NCBI RefSeq assembly: GCF_021389975.1 | Contig: NZ_CP089981.1 | Coordinates: 5,357,501-5,421,500 of the forward strand | Reading direction: 5' to 3' | Length of the DNA stretch: 64,000 nucleotides | DNA from: Fulvivirga ulvae | GTDB lineage: Bacteria; Bacteroidota; Bacteroidia; Cytophagales; Cyclobacteriaceae | Shown: piece by piece, positions 27,218 through 34,565 of the stretch | Layout of the letters: each line of letters begins with the position of its first letter | Position numbering within the stretch: position 1 is the stretch's first letter | Program-made: the position numbers and the translations under genes | Notes under the pieces: model-generated | The model's database searches: none | Told to the model about the DNA's origin: nothing | What the model saw: only the letters and a program-made list of their open reading frames with translations

Positions 27218-27248
27218 GGTCACGCTTTGCCTTCTTTGTTTGTCTTAG
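27218..27248 (+). promoter_or_regulatory. Predicted ECF41-type promoter, AhpD-like gene
   Basis: GGTCACG (27218-27224), 17-nt spacer and GTCTTAG (27242-27248), 16 bp before the ATG at 27265. It shares GTCACGCTTT-N11-TTGTCTTAG with the sigma promoter at 25420-25449, with an identical spacing. The element begins 2 bp after the DMT stop codon. Confidence 0.65.
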
Positions 27249-27264
27249 GACTGATTGCATCAAA

Positions 27265-27738
27265 ATGAAAATCAGTTTTATGAAAACAAGAATCACATTT
27301 CAGGAAATCAGTCCTAAAATATATGCCGGACTGAAAACTATCGATGATTACTTCCATGGCATTTTGGAACACAAGCTCATCGAATTGATCAAATACAGGG
27401 TTTCGCAGATAAACCATTGCGCCTTTTGTCTGGACATGCACCATAAAGAAGCTATCCATTTGGGTGAAGATGAGTTGCGGCTGCACCTTTTGCCGGCCTG
27501 GAGAGAAACCTCCATCTATTCGGAAGAAGAAAGAGCAGCGCTGGCTTTTGCCGAGGCACTTACTCACCCAACCGGCTTTGGGCTTTCAGATGAGATTTAT
27601 GACAACCTCTCCCGATTCTTTGACAAAGAAAAGATTGTGGCACTGACAGCTGTTGTGACGCACATCAACAGCTGGAACCGAATCAATCACGCTTTTCGTC
27701 CGGAGTCAGGCAAGTATCAAGTAGGACAATTTAAATGA
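27265..27738 (+). CDS. Carboxymuconolactone decarboxylase/AhpD-like protein
   Basis: A 157-residue alkylhydroperoxidase-like protein. The redox motif CAFCLDMHH (Cys52, Cys55, His59; CxxCxxxH) sits in the helix typical of AhpD proteins, and the C-terminal INSWNRINHAFRP is a family hallmark. Likely a cytoplasmic peroxidase or disulfide reductase. Linked to an ECF41 sigma factor as in many genomes, and preceded by a promoter matching that of the sigma gene. The ATG at 27280 is an alternative start that removes five residues. Confidence 0.92.
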   Translation: MKISFMKTRITFQEISPKIYAGLKTIDDYFHGILEHKLIELIKYRVSQINHCAFCLDMHHKEAIHLGEDELRLHLLPAWRETSIYSEEERAALAFAEALTHPTGFGLSDEIYDNLSRFFDKEKIVALTAVVTHINSWNRINHAFRPESGKYQVGQFK

Positions 27739-27748
27739 AAACATTAAA

Positions 27749-28201
27749 ATGAAAAATCTAATCATAATCTTAATAATCATGACTACACAATCAGTGACCG
27801 CCCAGCTTATTTCCAATCCACGGGCTCTTTTTGATCCGGCTCCCTATGGTTTTTCGCATGTAGCAACCGTGCCAGAAGGTAAAAGCCTGGTATTTATAGC
27901 AGGACAGGGGGGTGAACAGGACACAAAAGGAACATTGAGTAAAGACTTTAGAAATCAAGTCCGCCAGTCACTGTTGAATATTAGCCTGGCGTTGGAGCCA
28001 CAAGGGCTTACACTTAATGATGTCGTGAAAGTTACCACCCTGGTAGTACACCACGACAGTGAAAAGCTTTCCATTATTGTCGAAGAGTTTAAACGGGCAT
28101 GGCCGGAAGCAAACTTTCCGGTCAATACGCTCATCCCCGTTCCTAAATTGGCTATAGAGGGGATGCAGGTGGAGATAGATGCAGTAGCCATTAAGGATTG
28201 A
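27749..28201 (+). CDS. Exported Rid (YjgF/UK114) family protein
   Basis: A 150-residue Rid-fold protein with an N-terminal signal peptide (IIILIIMTTQSVTAQ), unusual for a family best known as cytoplasmic imine deaminases. The core is clear (GKSLVFIAGQGG, LNDVVKVTTLVVHH, LAIEGMQVEIDAVAI). Where RidA has its substrate-binding Arg (the ARSCV segment), this protein has PVNTLIPV, so the Arg is replaced by Asn and RidA deaminase activity is unlikely. It follows the AhpD-like gene by 10 bp and its stop overlaps the next start by 1 bp, so it belongs to the ECF41 module. Confidence 0.9.
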   Translation: MKNLIIILIIMTTQSVTAQLISNPRALFDPAPYGFSHVATVPEGKSLVFIAGQGGEQDTKGTLSKDFRNQVRQSLLNISLALEPQGLTLNDVVKVTTLVVHHDSEKLSIIVEEFKRAWPEANFPVNTLIPVPKLAIEGMQVEIDAVAIKD

Positions 28202-28821
28202 TGAAAAGCAAAGCTTATTTGATAATAGGGGTGTGCCTGATCCTGGCCCGGGCCGTTCAGGCACAAACCGCCTTTTCTCCGGAGACTATTGCAGGTCATC
28301 GGTCTTTTACTTACAACCATAACCTGACACTGTCACTAACGGAAAAAATCGGGTTGACGAATATTTCCTGGTTTGATGCGGATTACAGAAATTCAGCCAA
28401 TCACATCTACTTTATCAGAAGCGGGCTTTCCTATAGACTGGAGGAAGCCTGGCGATTCGATGCAGGTGTGGGAATGAAAAATCCCGGAAGCTTTGCCACA
28501 GTTTCACTGGGATATCAGCGATTTCGGGAAGTGTTTTCTTTCTCCTGTACAGCAGGTGCTACATACCAGGCTGGCTGGACGATGGAGCCAGTTTTATGGG
28601 CTGCCTGGACACCCAAATTAAGCTCCGCTCAACATCTGTACCTCAGCCTGTTTGTTACCGGAAATATTGACAAAGAGGCAGTTCAAAGAGGAATCCAGCA
28701 GGTTAGGCTAGGGCTTACGCAGGGACAGATATCTTACGGCCTGGCAGCCAACTTTGATCAATTCAACGATTTTACTAATACACTTTACAACTTGGGGTTT
28801 TTCCTCAAAGGAACTTTCTAA
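28201..28821 (+). CDS. Predicted outer-membrane beta-barrel protein
   Basis: A 206-residue product starting at the ATG that shares its A with the Rid stop (TGATG). Signal peptide LIIGVCLILARAVQAQ, then repeated amphipathic strands with aromatic ends (HIYFIRSGLSYRLEEAWRF, AGATYQAGWTMEPVLWAAW) and a C-terminal NLGFFLKGTF ending in Phe, a common barrel signature. No specific family recognised. Last gene of the predicted ECF41-controlled operon, so perhaps part of an envelope response. Confidence 0.75.
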   Translation: MKSKAYLIIGVCLILARAVQAQTAFSPETIAGHRSFTYNHNLTLSLTEKIGLTNISWFDADYRNSANHIYFIRSGLSYRLEEAWRFDAGVGMKNPGSFATVSLGYQRFREVFSFSCTAGATYQAGWTMEPVLWAAWTPKLSSAQHLYLSLFVTGNIDKEAVQRGIQQVRLGLTQGQISYGLAANFDQFNDFTNTLYNLGFFLKGTF

Positions 28822-28825
28822 CTCA

Positions 28826-29011
28826 AATGCTACAGACATTGCCGTCACCTTCTATAGCGGTTGCGCCATGGATCTGGACATAGAGATCACCCATGATGCC
28901 GCCGGAAGAAAAGTATATCGACAGCCCTGAGCCATACAGCCCGGCAACAACGAGCGCAAACTGGATGTTCGCAACCTGAAAAGAAGTTACTACCTGATAA
29001 CCTTTACACAG
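28826..29011 (+). pseudogene. Remnant of a T9SS C-terminal sorting domain gene
   Basis: One frame reads DLDIEITHDAAGRKVYRQP, a TGA stop at 28928-28930, then QPGNNERKLDVRNLKRSYY and LITFTQ. This is the strand pattern and GRKVY / L-x-YYLI signature of a T9SS type A domain, with an internal stop and no upstream gene. It ends exactly where a copy of the hairpin repeat begins (about 29012), so decay and repeat insertion are linked. Confidence 0.55.
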
Positions 29012-29560
29012 TCAATGCCCCACGTCAGTCCGGAATTTTCGCAGTGTAACAGAGAAAATATCCGGAATCCCCACGAACGAGGGCAGAGTCCGATGATTGC
29101 GCAATCACCTAAAAGACGCCGGGTCCCCCATTCCGGTATTCGGTAATCAGTAATGGGTAATCGGTGGGTGTGTGAAGTCAGAAGACGGAAGTCGGAAGTG
29201 ATTTTTCATTATGGCAAGAGTTATCAGTGAGCGGTAAGGGGTACTATATTTAATAATTATTACAACCAAACAAGCCCCACGTCATTCCGGAATTTTCGCA
29301 GAGTAGCGGAGAAAATATCCGGAATCCCCACGAACGAAGGTAGAGGCCGATGATTGCGCAATCACCTAAAAGACGCCGGGTCCCCCATTCCTGTATTCGG
29401 TATTCGGTAATCAGTAATGGGTAATCGGTGAGTGTGTAAAGTCAAAAGACGGAAGAAGGTACAGTTGACCAGTAAACAGTGAATTGATATAGAATTTTAA
29501 ATACTTCCACACACTACTATCCCCTCGAGGGGATTATAGGAGTGTTTTAAACCAAGTTGT
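29012..29560. repeat. Degraded copies of the ~450-bp repeat unit
   Basis: Two diverged copies of the CCCCACGTCATTCCGG hairpin block (about 29016-29135 and 29274-29390) and one of the CCCCTCGAGGGG palindrome block (about 29505-29545). Internal parts are replaced by short GTAATCGG-type reiterations. With the array at 23854-25392 these bracket the ECF41 module. The rest of 28822-30419 shows no gene. Confidence 0.8.
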
Positions 29561-29708
29561 CACTCGTACCTTTACTTCCCAGTACAATCTCTCGTAGAGG
29601 ACTATACGGCATTCGGAGGGAGACCATTGCCGGTAGAGGCGATGCTCAGAAAGGTAGCAACCTCTGCTTTAAAGTAATAACGCTTAGCCGGTGTTACCGA
29701 ACAGTAAA

Positions 29709-29739
29709 GCTTTACCAAACTTTCAAAGTTTAGTAAAGC
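29709..29739. repeat. 31-nt near-perfect palindrome
   Basis: GCTTTAC-C-AAACTTT / C / AAAGTTT-A-GTAAAGC: two 7-bp paired blocks on each side of a 1-nt centre with a single mismatch. It overlaps GTAAAGCTTTAC at 29704-29715. The right half plus flank recurs in partial form near 14367. Probably an intergenic dispersed element. Confidence 0.6.
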
Positions 29740-29901
29740 CGCAATTTAACTCTGTAAGCTTTCATTAAATTTAAACCCGTCTTAAAGAAGGGAAGTCTTC
29801 AATCTCTATGAAAAAAAGAACTTATGAATTATTTTTTGAGATCAAAAAAGTAAAGAAAGTCATTCATAAGATAAAGGACATACTACATTTGGTCAATTCT
29901 C

Positions 29902-29951
29902 TGCCAATGGCTATGTGCGTTTGTTATATAATGTTCTCGTGTTATGTTACT
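29902..29951 (+). repeat. Left boundary repeat of the defence island
   Basis: GCCAATGGCTATGTGCG then TTTGTTATATAATG and GTGTTATGTTAC. It matches 40709-40756 (GCTAATTGCCATGCGTG, TTTGTTATATAATTTA, TTATGTTAAATA) in the same orientation. The two copies enclose the low-GC genes from 30420 to 40026. Confidence 0.6.
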
Positions 29952-29970
29952 TAGCTTTGGAGCTTTTCGC

Positions 29971-30116
29971 AGGGTTATTTTTTCTTAAACCCGGAGAAAA
30001 GCCGAGGGTTGCATAAAGTTGTTGGGAAGGTAGTTCTACAAGCAGGAGGGAAGGGCTGGAACACTCTTTTGGCATTTTGGCTTGTGTGTTGGGTTGAGGG
30101 AATGGTAAATGTGTGT
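29971..30116 (+). repeat. Left copy of a diverged ~150-bp direct repeat
   Basis: Matches 33939-34088 at roughly 70 percent by eye. Shared blocks are TTTTCTTAA, GGTTGCATAAAGTT, a GGGAAGG/GGATGGAAAG segment, ACAA-CAG-AG, TTTGGCAT and TTGGCTT. The two copies flank the dual-ATPase/receiver gene pair. Confidence 0.6.
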
Positions 30117-30419
30117 GGAAGCTTTGGGTAGATTATCTCTCTTATCAAACGATACATCACAAAACAATCACCACGTCATACTAAGATAGAATTTTTTATT
30201 AAGCCCAAGACTACTTGTTATCAAGGTATAGAAACAGTGGCCAATGTGCTAGGTTTTTTAAAAAATATTAGATAAACAATTGTGACTGACGAATGATTAA
30301 GCGAAATTCACAACAGTGGACTTCATTGATTTTTTTTACCGCAGCTTTTCGACAAAATGTAAATGCCGTCCCACCCCAATGTATAATGGAATAGCTGATG
30401 AAATTCATATTCAACTTTT

Positions 30420-32618
30420 ATGAAATTAAAATCTGAAAAAAACTTCTTTCAGCCAAGAGCACGACTATTACTACAGTTAGGTGATAAATTAATTAAGAAT
30501 GAAAATATTGCTCTACTAGAACTAATAAAAAACTCATATGATGCTGATGCAAAGAAGGTAACCGTAAACCTAACTAGTATTACTGATAAAAAACTTGGGA
30601 AAATAGACATAATTGATAATGGGGAAGGTATGGACATGGATATTATTGAGAATGTTTGGCTAGAACCCGGCAGTGATTATAAAGAACAATTGTTTAAGAA
30701 AAGAAAGCGCACAAAAAAATATAAGAGACTCCCTATTGGAGAAAAAGGCATAGGAAGGTTTGGAGTTCATAAACTTGGTAACAAAATTGAATTGATCTCC
30801 AAGAAAGAAGGAAAGAATGAGGTTGTGGTATCTATAGATTGGAATGAATTTTCAAAAAATAAATATTTAAAAGATGCAAGGTTTGAAGTATATGAAAGGA
30901 CGTCTTCTGAGTACTTCAAGAGATCTAGAACCGGAACTAGGATTATCATCACTGATTTACGGTCTTCTTGGGATAGGAAAATGGTTCGTGACATTTATAA
31001 ATCAGTTTTTACCTTAAATTCACCCTTCAAGAAAGCAGGAACTTTTCAAGTAGATATTAATAGTGATGAGGTTTCTTTACTACAAAACCTTCCCCAATGG
31101 GATGACATTCAAAAGTTTGCATTGTGGCACTTTAAATGCAAAATTGAAGGATCTCAAATTACTGAATTTGAATATAAATTTACTCCTTGGGATAGTATGG
31201 CCGGAATTCCTCCAAAGAAGGTTACACATTTAGATGATTTTATTGCAAATAGATCAACACTTGTCATACCCAAAGAGAAAGGTAAAAAGAAGAAAAGTGA
31301 GGAAGTCTTGAATCTGTCCCGAAACTATGGTTCCAACAATGATCCTTTAACAATTGGACCAATAACTTTTGAAGGGTATTTATTTGACAGGGATAAGACT
31401 ACTCTTGAATTAAATGAGCAAACAGGAGTAAGCCTGCTAAAACAGTACTTAGATGAGCAAGGTGGAATAAGGGTTTATAGGGATAATATTAGGATCAATG
31501 AATATGGAGAGAAGGGGAATGATTGGCTTAATTTAGACATTCGAAGGATTAATGTTCCTGCAAAAAAGGTGAGTAATAACCTTATTTTGGGTGTTGTGGA
31601 CTTAGATAGTGAGCAGAGTTCAGCTCTAATTGAAAAGACCAATAGAGAAGGATTCATTGAGAATGAAGCATTTAATGACTTCGGAACAGCTCTGAGGTAT
31701 GTGTTAAACTTAGTCGAGGTTCTTAGAAAAAGTGATAAGGACTTAATTAGAGAAAAATATAACCCATCAGAAGCTGAAGAGCCGGTTCTTCATCATCTTG
31801 GTGAACTAAAGGATTTGGTTGAAAGTAGGATCAAAGATTTGGATCTTAAAAATCAAATCAATACTCATCTTATCAAAATTGAAGAGGATTACACTAGAAT
31901 TAATGAAATACTGCTGACAAGTGCTGGCGTTGGATTGACAATGGGAGTAGGTATCCATGAAGTACAAAAGGTAATTTCGGAGCTGAATGAAATAGTAAAG
32001 TCAGAAACCGTCCCAGAAAACATTTTAAATCTAATTTCCCATCTTGATGAATTGATTGAAAATTATGGGGATTTATTTGTTCAGTCCAAAAAAGAAGATC
32101 ATGAAATTATACCCCTTATAAATGGTGCATTGTTCAATTTAAGCTATCGTCTAAGAGCTCATAACATCAGAGTAGAACATCGATATCGAAACTTTGATAA
32201 GGTAAAAATAATCAATTGTAGTAAACGACTCCTACTCGGAGCAATTGTAAATATTATTGATAACTCTATTTATTGGCTTAATAGAAAGGAAAAGAACCTA
32301 GAGAAAACAGATGAAGGTTTTGAAAAACGAATTTTAATTGATCTGTTTCTAAATAAAAATGATGATATGCTGGAAATTCTTATTGCTGATAATGCTGTTG
32401 GATTTGGACTTCCTACCGATCAAATCACCAAACCTTTTATTACCGATAAAGATGATGGGTTAGGTATGGGCTTAGGTTTACATATAGCCAGTGAAGTTAT
32501 GAAAATTCATGATGGAGAAATTAATTTTCCTGATAAAGGAAATTATGACATTCCTGAAATCTATAAATATGGAGCTCTAGTTGTTTTGCGGCTCAAGCTT
32601 AACCAATCAAGAAAATAG
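30420..32618 (+). CDS. Dual-GHKL protein: Hsp90/MutL-type ATPase fused to histidine kinase-type ATPase
   Basis: A 732-residue soluble protein with two GHKL ATP sites. The N-terminal one is of the Hsp90/MutL/MORC kind: LLELIKNSYDADA (Glu34, Asn38), DNGEGM (66-71) and GEKGIGRFGVHKLG (107-120). The C-terminal one is histidine-kinase-like: NIIDNSIYWL (about 611-620), DNAVGFG (657-663), GLGMGLGLHIASE (about 680-692). Before it a helical segment carries GIHEVQKVISEL with His513, a candidate phospho-acceptor. The middle (about 220-470) is unassigned. No membrane segment, so an intracellular trigger is implied. The partner gene begins 1 bp after the stop and encodes a receiver-like domain, suggesting phosphotransfer. 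Location in a defence island suggests anti-phage function, which is inference. Confidence 0.85.
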   Translation: MKLKSEKNFFQPRARLLLQLGDKLIKNENIALLELIKNSYDADAKKVTVNLTSITDKKLGKIDIIDNGEGMDMDIIENVWLEPGSDYKEQLFKKRKRTKKYKRLPIGEKGIGRFGVHKLGNKIELISKKEGKNEVVVSIDWNEFSKNKYLKDARFEVYERTSSEYFKRSRTGTRIIITDLRSSWDRKMVRDIYKSVFTLNSPFKKAGTFQVDINSDEVSLLQNLPQWDDIQKFALWHFKCKIEGSQITEFEYKFTPWDSMAGIPPKKVTHLDDFIANRSTLVIPKEKGKKKKSEEVLNLSRNYGSNNDPLTIGPITFEGYLFDRDKTTLELNEQTGVSLLKQYLDEQGGIRVYRDNIRINEYGEKGNDWLNLDIRRINVPAKKVSNNLILGVVDLDSEQSSALIEKTNREGFIENEAFNDFGTALRYVLNLVEVLRKSDKDLIREKYNPSEAEEPVLHHLGELKDLVESRIKDLDLKNQINTHLIKIEEDYTRINEILLTSAGVGLTMGVGIHEVQKVISELNEIVKSETVPENILNLISHLDELIENYGDLFVQSKKEDHEIIPLINGALFNLSYRLRAHNIRVEHRYRNFDKVKIINCSKRLLLGAIVNIIDNSIYWLNRKEKNLEKTDEGFEKRILIDLFLNKNDDMLEILIADNAVGFGLPTDQITKPFITDKDDGLGMGLGLHIASEVMKIHDGEINFPDKGNYDIPEIYKYGALVVLRLKLNQSRK

Positions 32619-32619
32619 C

Positions 32620-33882
32620 ATGAAAATACCTTCAAATGGAAAAGTCATTGTTTTTGATGATAAATACGATCAAATAGCGAATCTTTTAAAATCTCTTTCT
32701 CAAGAGAAGATACCTTATTTGTACTATCAGGATGAAGCTGGTTCTGATTTACCAGATGTACCTGTTCGTAATGTTAGGTTAGTCATTTTGGACTTACAAT
32801 TAGTCTCTGATCAGAATTTTTCTGAAGAAAATATTGTGTCATCAGTAGGAGCAAGATTTGAAAGAACACTAGAACCGAATGTTCCGTACATTTTGATCTA
32901 TTGGAGCACTAAGGCAAAGAAATATCAAACCATATTAGAGAAATCTTTTGAAGATAGGCTATCTCAATTCACTCCATTGGTCTCCGTAAGTATGAAGAAG
33001 TCGGAAGCATTAAAGGCCAATAATCCAGTGGAATTTATTAAAAATGAATTAAAACAGATTACAGAGGAGTTCTCGTCATACTATACAATGGGTATGTGGG
33101 AATCAGCAGTTAATGATGCGGCTGGTAGTATAACAAACAGTTTAATTAATATATTTGATCGACAAAAAAATTGGGATAAGAACTTTAAGAATTTGATTTA
33201 TTCACTGGCTCTTGCTGAAATCGGAAAAAGTCATTTACCTGAGTATTCAGATAATGAGAAGCTTAAAGCTGCAATTAGTGTTATTAACAGCATGTTTATT
33301 GATTCAATTGATTTAGAAACTGATAAAGCTTTTTCAGAAGTCGAAATTACAGATATTAAGCAAGGGGGAAATGGCCTATCAAAAGAGGCAAGGATTTCAT
33401 TGAATTCTAAACTGCATGCATTGAATGATAGTCCGTTAAAAGGTTTGGTACGAGGCAATCTTTATGTGGAAGAGTTAAATCCTATAGGAAAAAAAATATT
33501 TAAAGAAGACGTCAAAGCGACTTTCCAAGAATCACTTAAAAAAGAAAAAACCAAGATTAAATCCCTTAAACTTGATATTACTCCAGCTTGTGATTATGCT
33601 CAAAAAAAGGGTTATAGCAGAATTTTACACGGAATTGCAATCGCTGCTGATGTGGAGAGAAAAAATCTTCAAGATGGCGAATATATGTATAAGCAATCTC
33701 CAACAATATTAATTGGCGGAGAGCCTTATTTTATATTTTTTGACTTTAGATATTTAGATTCCTTAGATTCGTCAACTCTATCTACTACCACTGTTAATTT
33801 AAGATTGAGACTAAATATAATTCTTGATATTCAAGCTCAAATTTCACATAATTTTAATCGACCAGGGATTGTAACGATTTAA
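32620..33882 (+). CDS. Divergent receiver domain fused to unrecognised C-terminal domain
   Basis: A 420-residue protein, ATG 1 bp after the dual-ATPase stop. Residues 1-110 look like a response-regulator receiver: KVIVFDDKYD (acidic pair Asp13/Asp14), RLVILDLQLV (candidate phospho-acceptor Asp58) and YILIYWSTKAKKY (Ser/Thr96-97, Lys98). The rest, about 300 residues, is not a known DNA-binding output domain; it has a distinctive LDITPACDYAQKKGYSRIL motif near 325 and ends DIQAQISHNFNRPGI. A soluble effector activated by phosphorylation from the upstream kinase is the simplest reading. AT-rich codon use differs from the core genes. Receiver similarity is by eye; effector activity unknown. Confidence 0.8.
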   Translation: MKIPSNGKVIVFDDKYDQIANLLKSLSQEKIPYLYYQDEAGSDLPDVPVRNVRLVILDLQLVSDQNFSEENIVSSVGARFERTLEPNVPYILIYWSTKAKKYQTILEKSFEDRLSQFTPLVSVSMKKSEALKANNPVEFIKNELKQITEEFSSYYTMGMWESAVNDAAGSITNSLINIFDRQKNWDKNFKNLIYSLALAEIGKSHLPEYSDNEKLKAAISVINSMFIDSIDLETDKAFSEVEITDIKQGGNGLSKEARISLNSKLHALNDSPLKGLVRGNLYVEELNPIGKKIFKEDVKATFQESLKKEKTKIKSLKLDITPACDYAQKKGYSRILHGIAIAADVERKNLQDGEYMYKQSPTILIGGEPYFIFFDFRYLDSLDSSTLSTTTVNLRLRLNIILDIQAQISHNFNRPGIVTI

Positions 33883-33938
33883 CAATTCATGTTCAGTAGA
33901 ACCTTTTAGGTACGCTGTCAAAATTTCTATTTGTGTGT

Positions 33939-34088
33939 CGGGTATTTATTTTCTTAATCCAGAAAAGGGGAAAGGTTGCATAAAGTTTTAGGATGGAAAG
34001 TTATACAAACAGAAGAGAGGGCAGGAATATCCTTTGGCATTTGGCTTATATGCTTCTATGCTTGGTTTTAGAGCGAATGGAATGTGTA
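33939..34088 (+). repeat. Right copy of the diverged ~150-bp direct repeat
   Basis: Partner of 29971-30116, same orientation, placed just after the receiver gene. The gap 33883-34230 holds this repeat and the promoter of the restriction-modification arm and nothing else recognisable. Confidence 0.6.
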
Positions 34089-34171
34089 CTAAAGTCAAAG
34101 TTACATGCGTCTGACATTTTCCATCGTCTGAAGCGATCCTAAACTCCCACTATTCAAGCTTTATAATTTTA

Positions 34172-34215
34172 TTTGTTGAGAAAGGCCGATTTTACTATAT
34201 TTGACAAAAGTTGTC
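34172..34215 (+). promoter_or_regulatory. Promoter and operator of the HTH-methyltransferase arm
   Basis: TTTG (34172-34175), 20-nt spacer, TATATTTG (34196-34203): an exact Bacteroidota consensus promoter. GACAA-AAG-TTGTC (34203-34215) is an inverted repeat overlapping the -7 box and the likely start site, a good place for repression by the adjacent HTH protein, whose ATG is at 34231. Confidence 0.7.
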
Positions 34216-34230
34216 CTGAATTTTTTTTCT

Positions 34231-34563
34231 ATGCATTTTAAGGAAACGTTTGGAGAGCTCATTCGAAAATTGAGAGAAAAAAGAGGATTGCCCATTCGAA
34301 AGGTAGCCGCTTATCTGGATATTGACCCGTCAACATTAAGCAAGATAGAACGTAATGAGAGGTCGGCTAACAGAGAAATGATCAATAACCTGGCCGAAAT
34401 TTTTGATGTGGATGTTGAATATCTATTGATTAATTTTTTAAGTGATAAAATATCTTATGATCTGCTGAATGAGCAATGTTCCGAAAAAGTACTTCAAGCA
34501 GCTGAAGAAAAAATCAAATACTTTCGTTCCAAACTAGCTCAACAAAGCAAACTCAAACTTTAA
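34231..34563 (+). CDS. XRE-type HTH regulator of the restriction-modification system
   Basis: A 110-residue protein with an N-terminal Cro/C1-type HTH (RKVAAYLDIDPSTLSKIERN) and a C-terminal helical tail. The ATG at 34231 is preferred to an in-frame TTG at 34201 that lies within the predicted promoter. It precedes the methyltransferase gene by 2 bp, like the controller (C) proteins of type II systems, and probably binds the inverted repeat at 34203-34215 to control itself and the methylase. Confidence 0.88.
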   Translation: MHFKETFGELIRKLREKRGLPIRKVAAYLDIDPSTLSKIERNERSANREMINNLAEIFDVDVEYLLINFLSDKISYDLLNEQCSEKVLQAAEEKIKYFRSKLAQQSKLKL

Positions 34564-34565
34564 CT

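Noticed and set aside
34201..34230. TTG start for the HTH controller
   Set aside because: It lies in the -7 box and operator; ATG at 34231 fits the HTH domain start.
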